From Allobosea sp. WAO (GTDB lineage: Bacteria > Pseudomonadota > Alphaproteobacteria > Rhizobiales > Beijerinckiaceae): a DNA stretch of 64,000 nucleotides. Made by a program: the position numbers and the translations under genes. The notes beneath the pieces were generated by a model. It was not told where the DNA came from, did no database searches, and saw only the letters and a list, made by a program, of their open reading frames with translations. The DNA lies in NCBI RefSeq assembly GCF_001509835.1, contig NZ_JXTJ01000004.1, positions 682,001-746,000 on the forward strand. Direction: 5' to 3'. Shown piece by piece: positions 8,886 through 16,433 of the stretch; positions within the stretch are counted from its first letter, which is position 1; every line of letters begins with the position of its first letter.

Positions 8886-8900
8886 GCAAGCGACGTGCCA
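8886..8900 (-). promoter_or_regulatory. Sigma-54 (RpoN) promoter of urtA
   Basis: On the minus strand the bases read TGGCACGTCGCTTGC, an exact match to the -24/-12 consensus TGGCACG-N4-TTGC with the GG and GC doublets correctly spaced. The -12 element lies 81 bp upstream of the urtA ATG, leaving a 5' leader of about 70 nt. No other gene start lies nearby on that strand. Confidence 0.85.
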
Positions 8901-8982
8901 ACTGCCTCGCTCGCCTTCGCAGGCGCAACAGACGCGGCAAAAGCTGCGGTTTAGGTGGGATTTGCGGCAGGTTTCTGCGAAA

Positions 8983-9021
8983 TTATGCACCGAACGCGAC
9001 ATTGTAGGCGCATTTGCATAA
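8983..9021. promoter_or_regulatory. Possible enhancer site upstream of the urtA promoter
   Basis: Inverted 7-mers TTATGCA (8983-8989) and TGCATAA (9015-9021), 25 bp apart, sit about 110-150 bp upstream of the expected urtA transcription start, the usual distance for an NtrC enhancer. They do not match the NtrC consensus well, so this is only a candidate. Confidence 0.25.
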
Positions 9022-9060
9022 AACGCAGGCAGATCGGCCGATGAATATTTGGGCATCCAC

Positions 9061-9073
9061 TGTGCAGCGCACA
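9061..9073. promoter_or_regulatory. Palindromic operator-like site TGTGCAGCGCACA
   Basis: Perfect dyad TGTGC-AGC-GCACA within the urtA/small-gene spacer. The core TGTGCAGCGC recurs at 9421 (upstream of rnr) and at 33127 (upstream of the phasin gene), each time in non-coding DNA, suggesting a shared DNA-binding protein. Confidence 0.4.
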
Positions 9074-9176
9074 AAAACGCCGTCGAATTCGGCAGTGGAC
9101 AGAGAAATCGGCGCTGAATCTTTGTCGTTTACGCACTCGCTGGAATCACCTTAGCCTCATCTTGTCGGTAACAACT

Positions 9177-9193
9177 GAAAGGAGGTGATCCAG
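9177..9193 (+). promoter_or_regulatory. Extended 17-nt Shine-Dalgarno sequence
   Basis: GAAAGGAGGTGATCCAG is complementary over all 17 nt to the 3' end of alphaproteobacterial 16S rRNA (CTGGATCACCTCCTTTC). The GGAGG core is 7 nt before a GTG codon at 9193. Ordinary ribosome sites in this window match 4-6 nt. The match stops at the 16S terminus and does not extend into 16S body sequence, so it is not an rRNA fragment. Confidence 0.9.
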
Positions 9194-9270
9194 TGTCTCA
9201 TTGTCATCAACCGCTGTCGCGGGGACTGCATGGCCTGGACTCGTCCCATGAGGGGTTCGGTTCCGTTTGA
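9193..9270 (+). CDS. rreB: rreB-like small protein, 25 aa, with extended ribosome binding site
   Basis: A 25-codon frame with GTG start and TGA stop, encoding a His-rich peptide (4 His and 1 Cys; begins MSHCHQPLSRGLHG). It is preceded by the 17-nt perfect anti-16S sequence and followed 49 bp later by a strong intrinsic terminator, giving a transcript of roughly 170-200 nt. This organisation (17-nt SD, GTG start, about 165-nt mRNA) is that described for rreB of Bradyrhizobium, where the transcript associates with 30S subunits, is weakly translated and is controlled at the ribosome. The published Bradyrhizobium peptide is 14 aa, so length is not conserved, and the symbol is given for organisation rather than peptide similarity. 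It lies alone between urtA (divergent) and rnr. Confidence 0.75.
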   Translation: MSHCHQPLSRGLHGLDSSHEGFGSV

Positions 9271-9318
9271 GTTTTCGCGACGCTAGGCCCGGTTACCGGG
9301 GCTGCGGTTCGGCAATGG

Positions 9319-9351
9319 AAGGGCTGCCCGCGAGGGCAGCCCTTCTCTTTT
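9319..9351 (+). terminator. Intrinsic terminator of the rreB-like gene
   Basis: Perfect 11-bp stem AAGGGCTGCCC / GGGCAGCCCTT with loop GCGA, followed by CTCTTTT. It closes the small transcription unit before rnr. Confidence 0.9.
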
Positions 9352-9452
9352 GCGCGATCGGCCTTGCGCGGCCGCTTCTGGCGCGTTGCGGCAGGACATG
9401 CCAGAGAGAGGCGTGATCTTTGTGCAGCGCCATATCCTGATGAGGCCGCCGC

Positions 9453-11759
9453 TTGCCAGCGCCAGCCCCTGACCTTCCCCGCCAGGCCATCCTCGCCTTC
9501 ATCGAGGAGGAGCGCGCCGCCGGCCGCGAGCCCGGCCGCCGCGACATCGCCAAGGCCTTCGGCCTCGATGCCGGCGGCAAGATTTGGCTCAAGCGCCTGC
9601 TGCGCGAGCTCGAGGATGAAGAGCATATCGACGCGGCCGAGGACGGCTCGCCGGTGCGCAAGCACAGCGCCCTCCCCGCCGTGCTGCTCTGCGAGATCAA
9701 GGCACGCGACCGCGACGGCGATCTCGTCGCCGTGCCGCTCGAATGGAACGAGGCCGACCAGGGAGAGGCACCGAAGGTCCTGATCGAGAGCGGCCGCCCG
9801 TCGCGCTCGCGTCGCACCGGCCCGGCGGTAGCAGCGCCTGGCATCGGCGATCAGGTCCTGCTCAAGCTCTCGCGCCTGCGCGGCGCGGCCGGAATATCCT
9901 GGTCCGGCCGCGTCCTGAAGATCATGGGCAAGGCCAAGGCGCAGGTGCTCGGCATCTTCCGCGCCGTGCCCGACGGCTCGGGCCGGCTCATCCCGGTGGA
10001 CAAGAAGGCGCAGGGCCGCGAGGCGCTGATCCCGAAGGGCCAGACCGGCAACGCCCAGGATGGCGACCTCGTCTCGGTCTCGTTCCGGCGCGAAAGCCGC
10101 TTCGGCCCGCCGGAGGCACAGGTACGCGAGCGGCTGGGCTCGCTGAAATCCGAGCGGGCGGTGTCGCTGATCGCGATCCATGCCCATGGCATCCCCAACG
10201 AATTCTCGCCGGCGGCACTGGCCGAGGCCGAGGCTGCGCCGAAGGCGACGCTGGCCGGCCGCGAGGACTGGCGCGACCTGCCGCTGATCACCATCGACCC
10301 CGCCGACGCCAAGGACCATGACGACGCGGTCCATGCCGCTCCGGACGAGGACCCTGACAATCCCGGCGGCCATGTCGTCACCGTCGCCATCGCCGATGTC
10401 GCCTCTTACGTCCGGCCGGGCTCAGCGCTCGACCGCGAGGCGCTGGAGCGCGGCAACTCGGTCTACTTCCCCGACCGCGTCGTGCCGATGCTGCCGGAGC
10501 GGATCTCGAACGACCTCTGCTCGCTGCGCGGCGGTGAGGACCGGCCGGCGCTCGCCGTCCGCCTCGTGCTCAAGGCCGACGGCTCGAAGAAGGGTCACAG
10601 CTTCCACCGCATCCTGATGCGGTCGGCCGCAAAGCTCTCCTACCAGCAGGCGCAGGCCGCGATCGACGGCCAGCCGGACGAGGCGACGGCCCCGATCCGC
10701 GAGAGCATCCTGATGCCGCTCTGGGCCGCCTATGGCATCGCGGCACGGGCCCGCGATGCACGTCAGCCGCTCGATCTCGACCTACCCGAGCGCAAGCTGA
10801 TCCTGAAGGCGGACGGCTCGGTCGACCGCGTCATCGTCCCCGACCGGCTGGCGACGCACAAGCTGATCGAGGAGTTCATGATCCTCGCCAACGTCGCCGC
10901 GGCGGAGACGCTGGAGAAGGCCGGCAGCCTGCTGATCTATCGCTGCCATGACGAGCCCTCCCTCGAGAAGATGCGCGTGCTCGGCGAGGTCCTGGCCTCG
11001 ATCGGCATCAAGCTGCCCAAGGACGCCGCGCTGCGGCCGGTGCTGTTCAACCGCATCCTGAAGATGATCAAGGGCTCGGAGAACGAACTCTTCATCAACG
11101 AGGTCGTGCTGCGCACCCAGGCCCAGGCCGAGTACGTCGCCGAGAATTACGGGCATTTCGGCCTCAACCTGCGCCGCTACGCCCATTTCACCTCGCCGAT
11201 CCGGCGCTATGCCGACCTCGTCGTCCACCGCGCCCTGATCGCGACGCTGAAGCGCGGCGATGACGGACTGCCCAAAGCGACGACGCTCGCCGAGCTGCGC
11301 GAGGTCGCGACCCGGATCTCGGCGGCCGAGCGCCGCGCCATGGCGGCCGAGCGCGAAACCACCGACCGGCTGATCGCGCATTTCCTCGCCGACCAGATCG
11401 GCGCGAGCTTCGACGGCCGCATCGGCGGGCTCAACCGCGCCGGGCTCTTCGTCAAGCTCGACGGCACCGGCGCCGACGGCTTCGTCCCCGCCTCGACTCT
11501 GGGCGCCGACTATTACCGCTATGACGAGGCAGCCCATGCACTGATCGGCGAGCGTAGCGGCGAGAGCTGGCGCTTGGGCGACCGCGTCCATGTCCGCCTG
11601 GTCGAGGCCGCCCCCGTCGCGGGCGCCCTGCGCTTCGAGCTCCTGAGCGAGGGGCGCACTGTGACATCGAACCGCTCTTTCAAAAAGGCCACGCGTCCCC
11701 TAGCTGCAAAGCGCAATATGGCCCGGCCAGGGCGTGCCAAGCCCGGCCGGAAGCGCTGA
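9453..11759 (+). CDS. rnr: Ribonuclease R
   Basis: 768-aa processive 3'-5' exoribonuclease of the RNB family, degrading structured RNA. Order: N-terminal winged-helix region (about 10-60), cold-shock domains, RNB catalytic domain (about 265-600) with the metal-binding ITIDPADAKDHDDAVH motif and HFTSPIRRYADLVVHR near its end, then an S1 domain and a Lys/Arg-rich tail. The start is TTG at 9453: an in-frame TGA at 9441 rules out anything longer, TGAGG stands upstream, and no in-frame ATG occurs before the KIMGKAK segment. It is followed 16 bp later by a DUF983 gene. Confidence 0.96.
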   Translation: MPAPAPDLPRQAILAFIEEERAAGREPGRRDIAKAFGLDAGGKIWLKRLLRELEDEEHIDAAEDGSPVRKHSALPAVLLCEIKARDRDGDLVAVPLEWNEADQGEAPKVLIESGRPSRSRRTGPAVAAPGIGDQVLLKLSRLRGAAGISWSGRVLKIMGKAKAQVLGIFRAVPDGSGRLIPVDKKAQGREALIPKGQTGNAQDGDLVSVSFRRESRFGPPEAQVRERLGSLKSERAVSLIAIHAHGIPNEFSPAALAEAEAAPKATLAGREDWRDLPLITIDPADAKDHDDAVHAAPDEDPDNPGGHVVTVAIADVASYVRPGSALDREALERGNSVYFPDRVVPMLPERISNDLCSLRGGEDRPALAVRLVLKADGSKKGHSFHRILMRSAAKLSYQQAQAAIDGQPDEATAPIRESILMPLWAAYGIAARARDARQPLDLDLPERKLILKADGSVDRVIVPDRLATHKLIEEFMILANVAAAETLEKAGSLLIYRCHDEPSLEKMRVLGEVLASIGIKLPKDAALRPVLFNRILKMIKGSENELFINEVVLRTQAQAEYVAENYGHFGLNLRRYAHFTSPIRRYADLVVHRALIATLKRGDDGLPKATTLAELREVATRISAAERRAMAAERETTDRLIAHFLADQIGASFDGRIGGLNRAGLFVKLDGTGADGFVPASTLGADYYRYDEAAHALIGERSGESWRLGDRVHVRLVEAAPVAGALRFELLSEGRTVTSNRSFKKATRPLAAKRNMARPGRAKPGRKR

Positions 11760-11775
11760 GGCCGAAGCCTCGAAG

Positions 11776-12234
11776 ATGAAGAGTGCCATGTCCGTTCAGT
11801 ATCACGACGTCGCGGCTCCGGCCGACGAGCGCGATTGGCGCCGGGCGATCAAGCGCGGCATGCGATGCCGCTGCCCGCATTGCGGCGAGGGCCGCCTGTT
11901 CCGCGCCTTCCTGAAGCCCGTCGATGCCTGCGAGGCCTGCGGCGAGGCGCTGTACCATCAGCGCGCCGACGATCTGCCGCCCTATATCGTCATCACCATA
12001 GTCGGCCACATCGTCGTCGGCGGCCTGGTGCTGGTCGAAAAGTATGGCGACTGGTCGATGGCCATGCATATGTGGGTCTGGCCGCTGCTGACGGTGGTGC
12101 TATGCCTTGCTCTCATGCAGCCGACGAAGGGCGCAGTCATCGGGCTGCAATGGGCGTTGCGCATGCACGGCTTCGGCGGCTCCGCGCCGCAGGTCGAGGT
12201 TCAACCCGCAGCAAGCAGGACGGGCGGCCAGTGA
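11776..12234 (+). CDS. DUF983 family membrane protein
   Basis: 152 aa. The N-terminal half has two CxxC pairs (CRCPHCGEGRLF and CEACGEALYHQRADD), a zinc-ribbon-like signature diagnostic of DUF983. Two hydrophobic segments follow (YIVITIVGHIVVGGLVLV and VWPLLTVVLCLALM). The family is common in alphaproteobacteria; function is unknown. Start may be 11776 (MKSAMSVQYHD) or 11788 (MSVQYHD, with GAAGAG just upstream). Its stop overlaps the Nudix GTG start by 4 bp, so the pair is coupled downstream of rnr. Confidence 0.85.
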   Translation: MKSAMSVQYHDVAAPADERDWRRAIKRGMRCRCPHCGEGRLFRAFLKPVDACEACGEALYHQRADDLPPYIVITIVGHIVVGGLVLVEKYGDWSMAMHMWVWPLLTVVLCLALMQPTKGAVIGLQWALRMHGFGGSAPQVEVQPAASRTGGQ

Positions 12235-12965
12235 ACGATCATACCGTAACCCTCACCCAGGCCGAGCGCGTCCGCACCGCGACCAATCTGCGGCCGGTCG
12301 ATGCCGCGACCATGCTGATCCTCGATCATTCCGGCCGGCAGCCGCGCGTGCTGATGGGCAAGCGCCATCCCAGCCACAAGTTCATGCCCGGAAAGTACGT
12401 CTTCCCCGGCGGGAGGATCGACCCCGAGGATCGCCACATGACTGCGACCGGCGCCCTTCCCGGCCCCTGCGAGCAGCGCCTGGCGGCGCGCTGCGCACGC
12501 CCGAGCGCCCAGCGTGGGCGGGCGCTGGCTCTGGCCGCGATCCGCGAGACCTTCGAGGAAACCGGCCTGCTCTTCGGCAGCGCCGAATACGGCGCGCCTG
12601 AAAACCCGCCGGCCGGGATCTGGTCGGAATTCGCAGCGAAAGGCATCTTTCCCGATCTCGGCGCCGTCACCTTCGTCGCCCGTGCGATCACCCCGCCGCG
12701 CCGGCCGAAGCGCTTCGACACGCGCTTCTTCACAGTCGACGCCAGCGCCGTCGCCGGCAAGGTCGAGGGAATCATCGGGCCCGACTCGGAGCTGGTCGAT
12801 CTCGTCTCCGTCACCTTCGACGAAGCCCGCGAACTCGACCTGCCGACCATCACCAAGGTGATCATCGCCGAGGTCGAGGAGCGGCTGAAGGCCGGATTCG
12901 CTCCTTATCTGCCCGTGCCCTTCTATTGGGAGAAGCGCGGCAGCTTCGTGCGCGAGCTGATCTGA
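12231..12965 (+). CDS. Nudix hydrolase family protein
   Basis: 244 aa, GTG start overlapping the preceding stop (GTGA). The Nudix helix is recognisable as AAIRETFEETGLLF (RExxEExG), with the upstream loop KYVFPGGRIDPEDR. The Glu normally five residues before the helix is replaced in a longer insertion (residues 70-100), as in the NUDT19/CoA-type branch; the exact substrate cannot be told from sequence. These enzymes hydrolyse nucleoside diphosphates linked to another group. It is third gene in the rnr-DUF983-Nudix run. Confidence 0.85.
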   Translation: MNDHTVTLTQAERVRTATNLRPVDAATMLILDHSGRQPRVLMGKRHPSHKFMPGKYVFPGGRIDPEDRHMTATGALPGPCEQRLAARCARPSAQRGRALALAAIRETFEETGLLFGSAEYGAPENPPAGIWSEFAAKGIFPDLGAVTFVARAITPPRRPKRFDTRFFTVDASAVAGKVEGIIGPDSELVDLVSVTFDEARELDLPTITKVIIAEVEERLKAGFAPYLPVPFYWEKRGSFVRELI

Positions 12966-13141
12966 GCGGTTTGGCTGGCGAAAGCCGGCCATTTCGCGGG
13001 TGGCTGAGACCGCCGCCCGATATTCCTTGACTTGCAGGCTCCGATACGGCATTCCGGCGCCATCGGATTGCCGGGCTCGCCCGGCCGTTTTCTTTTTCAT
13101 GCGCGGGTCGAGAACGGCCCCACCAGTTCGAGGGCTCCGCC

Positions 13142-13309
13142 ATGGCCAAGGCCGTGACCATCAAGATCAAGCTCGTCTCGACGGCTGACACCGGGTTCTT
13201 CTACGTGACCAAGAAGAACTCGCGCACGATGACCGAAAAGATGTCGAAGAAGAAGTACGACCCCGTCGCGCGGAAGCACGTCGAGTTCAAGGAAGCCAAG
13301 ATCAAGTAA
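13142..13309 (+). CDS. rpmG: 50S ribosomal protein L33
   Basis: 55-aa basic protein starting [20 protein letters not shown], with the L33 core [14 protein letters not shown] and [18 protein letters not shown]. It lacks the CxxC pairs of the zinc-binding paralogue, so this is the zinc-free form. Monocistronic, with a clear intrinsic terminator 36 bp after the stop. Confidence 0.97.
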   Translation: MAKAVTIKIKLVSTADTGFFYVTKKNSRTMTEKMSKKKYDPVARKHVEFKEAKIK

Positions 13310-13345
13310 GGCTCTCAGCCTTACAAGCTTTCTGCTTTTGCGAGA

Positions 13346-13369
13346 ACCGCCCTATCCGGGCGGTTTTTT
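13346..13369 (+). terminator. Intrinsic terminator of rpmG
   Basis: Stem ACCGCCC / GGGCGGT with loop TATCC, followed by TTTTT. Confidence 0.9.
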
Positions 13370-13501
13370 GCGTTTGGGGCACACATTCCAGCGAAATGGC
13401 GCCTGCGCGCCCCAAGCAGCATGGGTCCTCTGGCGCACTCGCAGCATCGTTCCTAAGTTGCGCAGCGTCCAGCGCCCTGCTCTCTCACCCGGAGCCACGC
13501 C

Positions 13502-13702
13502 TTGAACGGCCCGCCCCCCGCCGAACCGCGCCAGCCCAGCATCGGGCCACTGCGCCGCTTCCTGCGCCTGATCGTCGAGGTCGACGAATCGCGCCTCTGG
13601 CTGCACCGCGTCAGGGCAGCGCTGCTCTTGCTGGGATTGCTGGCGGCATTCGGGCTGCTCGGCTATTGGCTGCCGGCCTTGCTGGAGCGCGCCTTCCGCT
13701 GA
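13502..13702 (+). CDS. Small single-pass membrane protein, 66 aa
   Basis: Proline-rich start, a basic stretch (RRFLRLIVEVDESRLWLHRVR) and one hydrophobic segment (AALLLLGLLAAFGLLGYWL) before a short cytosolic tail. TTG start at 13502 with GGAG 7 bp upstream. I recognise no family. Codon use is similar to neighbours. It probably is a real small membrane protein, but evidence is limited to the ribosome site and the clear transmembrane helix. Confidence 0.5.
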   Translation: MNGPPPAEPRQPSIGPLRRFLRLIVEVDESRLWLHRVRAALLLLGLLAAFGLLGYWLPALLERAFR

Positions 13703-14239
13703 GCGCGGGCCCCGCTCCTCGCCTTCGGAAAAAATAGTGGCCGGCCGATAGCGGATCTGATGAGGCCAGATATCCCGCTACCGACCGGCCGAGCCCACCG
13801 GTTTCCCAGGAGATGCGGCGGAACCTGAGTTCCCGAGGGGCGTTCCGGGCGACCGCTTGTCGCTGTCGCCTGTTGAAAACGACCCTACCCGGAAGCCCCT
13901 GCGAATCAATCGTTTAGGGTTGATTCACCATTCTTCATCATCCTTTAACCTTACCGGATAACCCTCGGCATTTACTGTAAAAACTATGGTAAATGAAAAA
14001 TATTCAAATTTTACATAACCTTACCTAGGATCGCCAGCGCAAACCTTGCGTAGCACCTGCGGAAGGGGCCGTACGGGCGACAGTCAGCAATCGGCGATCT
14101 TCGAGAGCCCTTCCGGCAACGGAGCGCAGGCTAGGTCTTCACGGCCGTGCGCATGTCGACGTCGGCCTTCCATCCGGGCACGCACATTGGTCGAAGAGCG
14201 GCCGTCAGTGCCGGCCCAGGCTTCGCGTGACCGTCGATC
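13703..14239. other. 537-bp convergent spacer with an AT-rich island
   Basis: No protein gene seen. At 13739-13790 there is an imperfect inverted repeat (GGCCGGCCGATAGCGG with CCGCTACCGACCGGCC), possibly a shared terminator. At about 13900-14030 composition drops sharply in G+C, with runs such as AAATATTCAAATTTTACAT. Inside are the inverted pair GAATCAA/TTGATTC (13903-13909, 13920-13926), each arm containing a GANTC site, and a direct repeat TAACCTTACC (13946-13955 and 14016-14025). The rest is unremarkable. Confidence 0.7.
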
Positions 14240-15616
14240 TCAGGCAGCGTTGGCGACGATGACGCGATTGCGGCCGCCGGCCTTGGCGAGATAGACCGCC
14301 TCGTCGGCGCGTTTCATCATCTCGGCCGGGCCGGAATCACCCGCCCGCCGGCTGGCGACGCCGATCGACACCGTGACCGCGATGCTGCGGGCGCCGTCCT
14401 GGATCTGGAACAGCTCGCCCTCGACCCGCTCGCGGATTCGCTCCGCCACTGCCCGGGCGGCCTCTAGCGCCGTATCGGGTAGGACGACGACGATCTCCTC
14501 CCCGCCCATGCGCGCGACGAGGTCTATCCCGCGCGTGCAGGCGCGGACGCGGTCGGAGAACTCGCGCAGCACCTCGTCCCCGGCATCGTGGCCCCAGCTG
14601 TCATTCACCACCTTGAAGTGGTCGACATCGAGGATGAGCAGCGACAGGGAGCGCGCCCGGAGCGCGGATTCGTCGAAGAGCACCGCCAGGCGGCCATCGA
14701 GATAGCGGCGATTGTACAGCCCGGTAAGCTGGTCCATCACCGCCATTTCCATCGAGGACTGCACGCTGTCGCGCAGCCGCTCGGCGAAGCGCTTGCGGCG
14801 CACCAGCGTCCGGGCGCGCGCCAGCAACTCGTTGCGGTCGATCGGCCGGACGAGGAAGTCATGGGCGCCGATCTCGAGGCCGCGCAGCACGCGGCGGCGA
14901 TCATCGGCCTCGCCCAGCATCAGCACCGAGAGGTTGCGCGTGCTCTCCAGCGAGCGCAGTTGGCTGCACAGCCGCAGCCCGTCATAGGATTGCAGGTCGA
15001 GGCTGACGAGCACGATCTCGAAATCGCCCTCGGCGGCGCGCGCCAGGGCGGTTGGCGCATCGGACTCGACCTCGATCGAGTGGAAGGTCGAGAGCGCCTG
15101 CGTCAGACGCTCGGCGATCAGCGGTCGGTCCTCGATCAAAAGGATGCGGCCGTTGAGCCCGGTTTCAGCTGCCGCGGCGGCCAGCGGATCGGCGATACCG
15201 AGCCGGCGCGAGGCCAGCGCCCGCTGCCGCAGCTCGTCGGTCACCGCCTTCAGGCGCACCAGGCTGCGCACCCTCGCGAATAAGGCGGTGTCGTCGAGCG
15301 GCTTTGTCAGGAAATCGTCGGCGCCGGCATCGAGCCCCTTGAGGCGGTCGCTCGGCTGGTCGAGGGCCGTGACCATCACCACCGGGATATGCGCCGTGGT
15401 CGGCCCGGTCTTCAGGCGCCGGCAGACCTCGAAGCCGTTCATTACCGGCATCATCACGTCGAGCAGTACGATGTCGGCTTCGCCGCGTTCGCAGATCGCC
15501 AGCGCGTCGATGCCGTTCGTCGCCGTCACCACATCGAAATACTCGGCCGAGAGCTTGGCCTCGAGCAGCTTCACATTGGTGGCTACGTCATCGACGACCA
15601 GGACGCGGGCTGACAT
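14240..15616 (-). CDS. pleD: Diguanylate cyclase response regulator PleD
   Basis: 458 aa: receiver domain 1 (residues about 3-120, phospho-acceptor Asp in VLLDVMMPVMNGFE, conserved Lys in FLTKPLDD), a second receiver (about 155-275) lacking the acceptor Asp (LVSLDLQSYDG), and a C-terminal GGDEF domain (about 290-455) with active-site MGGEEIVV. An RGID segment five residues before GGEE fits the RxxD inhibitory site. The product makes c-di-GMP; in Caulobacter PleD directs polar development. The gene follows divK by 17 bp on the same strand, the conserved divK-pleD operon. Confidence 0.95.
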   Translation of the reverse strand: MSARVLVVDDVATNVKLLEAKLSAEYFDVVTATNGIDALAICERGEADIVLLDVMMPVMNGFEVCRRLKTGPTTAHIPVVMVTALDQPSDRLKGLDAGADDFLTKPLDDTALFARVRSLVRLKAVTDELRQRALASRRLGIADPLAAAAAETGLNGRILLIEDRPLIAERLTQALSTFHSIEVESDAPTALARAAEGDFEIVLVSLDLQSYDGLRLCSQLRSLESTRNLSVLMLGEADDRRRVLRGLEIGAHDFLVRPIDRNELLARARTLVRRKRFAERLRDSVQSSMEMAVMDQLTGLYNRRYLDGRLAVLFDESALRARSLSLLILDVDHFKVVNDSWGHDAGDEVLREFSDRVRACTRGIDLVARMGGEEIVVVLPDTALEAARAVAERIRERVEGELFQIQDGARSIAVTVSIGVASRRAGDSGPAEMMKRADEAVYLAKAGGRNRVIVANAA

Positions 15617-15633
15617 GATGCAGGCTCGTCCCT

Positions 15634-16005
15634 TCAGGCCGCGCCGAGATAGGCGCGCACGGTCTCCAGGAATTTGCCCACCGAGATCGGCTTGGAGATG
15701 TAGGCCTCGCAGCCACCATCGCGGATCCGCTCCTCATCGCCCTTCATCGCGAAGGCCGTGACGGCGATCACCGGGATGCTTTTCAGGGCATCGTCCTCCT
15801 TGATCCATTTGGTCACCTCCAGCCCGGAGACTTCCGGCAGCTGGATGTCCATCAGGATCAGGTCGGGATGGTGCCTGCGGGCGAGTTCGATCGCCTCGAT
15901 GCCGTCGGCCGTCTTGAGCGTCGCATAGCCATGCGCCTCCAACAGGTCGTTGAAGAGCTTCATGTTGAGCTCATTGTCCTCGACGATCAGTACCGTCTTT
16001 GTCAT
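15634..16005 (-). CDS. divK: Single-domain response regulator DivK
   Basis: 123-aa lone receiver domain, [20 protein letters not shown] at the start and acceptor Asp in [13 protein letters not shown], Lys in [12 protein letters not shown]. Near-canonical for DivK, the essential cell-cycle phospho-relay regulator that acts on DivJ/PleC and, through DivL, on CtrA. The start at 16005 is used because the DivK N-terminus begins there and GGGGGCGGA stands upstream; a longer open frame is not supported. Upstream of pleD. Confidence 0.95.
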   Translation of the reverse strand: MTKTVLIVEDNELNMKLFNDLLEAHGYATLKTADGIEAIELARRHHPDLILMDIQLPEVSGLEVTKWIKEDDALKSIPVIAVTAFAMKGDEERIRDGGCEAYISKPISVGKFLETVRAYLGAA

Positions 16006-16142
16006 TCCGCCCCCAGTCCGCCGCATCAAGGGTATCCGATATCCCGGACTTCCCAAGCCGGCAGCCCCGTTCGATGATGAAGTTAGCACGCGAGCCGTTG
16101 ACGAAACGCAAACCCGATCGCAGACACACCGAGCAAATCGCC

Positions 16143-16433
16143 ATGCCCCGTCCCATCAACTTGCAGGAAGCCGAGACGCTGGCGCTGCGCGCCCTCGCCT
16201 TCCTGGCCTCCGAACCTGAGCGCCTGGAGCCTTTCCTGGCCGCCACGGGCCTTGGCCCAGCGACCTTGCGTTCGGCCGCACAGGAGCCGGGCTTCCTCCT
16301 CGGCGTTATCGACCACCTCTGCGCCAGTGATTCGCTGCTGCTCGAGTTTGCAGCAAACTTGGGCCTTAATCCGGAGATCGTCGGCCAGGCCCGCGAAATT
16401 CTCGCCGGCCCGCCCGAAGTCTTCGAGCCGTGA
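16143..16433 (+). CDS. DUF3572 family protein
   Basis: 96-aa helical protein ([22 protein letters not shown], then [21 protein letters not shown]) matching the alphaproteobacterial DUF3572 family, function unknown. It is divergent from divK (137-bp spacer) and its TGA overlaps the GTG start of dinB by 4 bp, a linkage seen across Rhizobiales. Confidence 0.88.
   Translation: MPRPINLQEAETLALRALAFLASEPERLEPFLAATGLGPATLRSAAQEPGFLLGVIDHLCASDSLLLEFAANLGLNPEIVGQAREILAGPPEVFEP

Larger units (their letters stand above)
8806..9176. other. Intergenic region urtA to rreB-like gene
   Basis: About 370 bp with no credible protein gene; short open frames here lack ribosome sites and have atypical composition (Cys- and Arg-rich). 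It holds the urtA sigma-54 promoter, the candidate enhancer, the dyad at 9061, and on the plus strand the promoter and leader of the small gene at 9193. The segment ATCACC at 9145-9150 is complementary to GGTGAT inside the extended Shine-Dalgarno (9184-9189) and could mask it if transcription begins upstream of 9141. Confidence 0.6.

Noticed and set aside
8802..9074. Possible 90-aa minus-strand protein upstream of urtA
   Set aside because: It would span the sigma-54 promoter, is Cys-, Arg- and Ser-rich, and has no ribosome site.
9177..9193. Possible 16S rRNA fragment
   Set aside because: Only the terminal 17 nt of the 16S complement match and sequence diverges immediately after; placement before a GTG frame fits a ribosome binding site.
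9207..10373. 388-aa open frame on the minus strand over rnr 5' region
   Set aside because: It is antisense to rnr and would cover the small gene and its terminator; no ribosome site or known domain.
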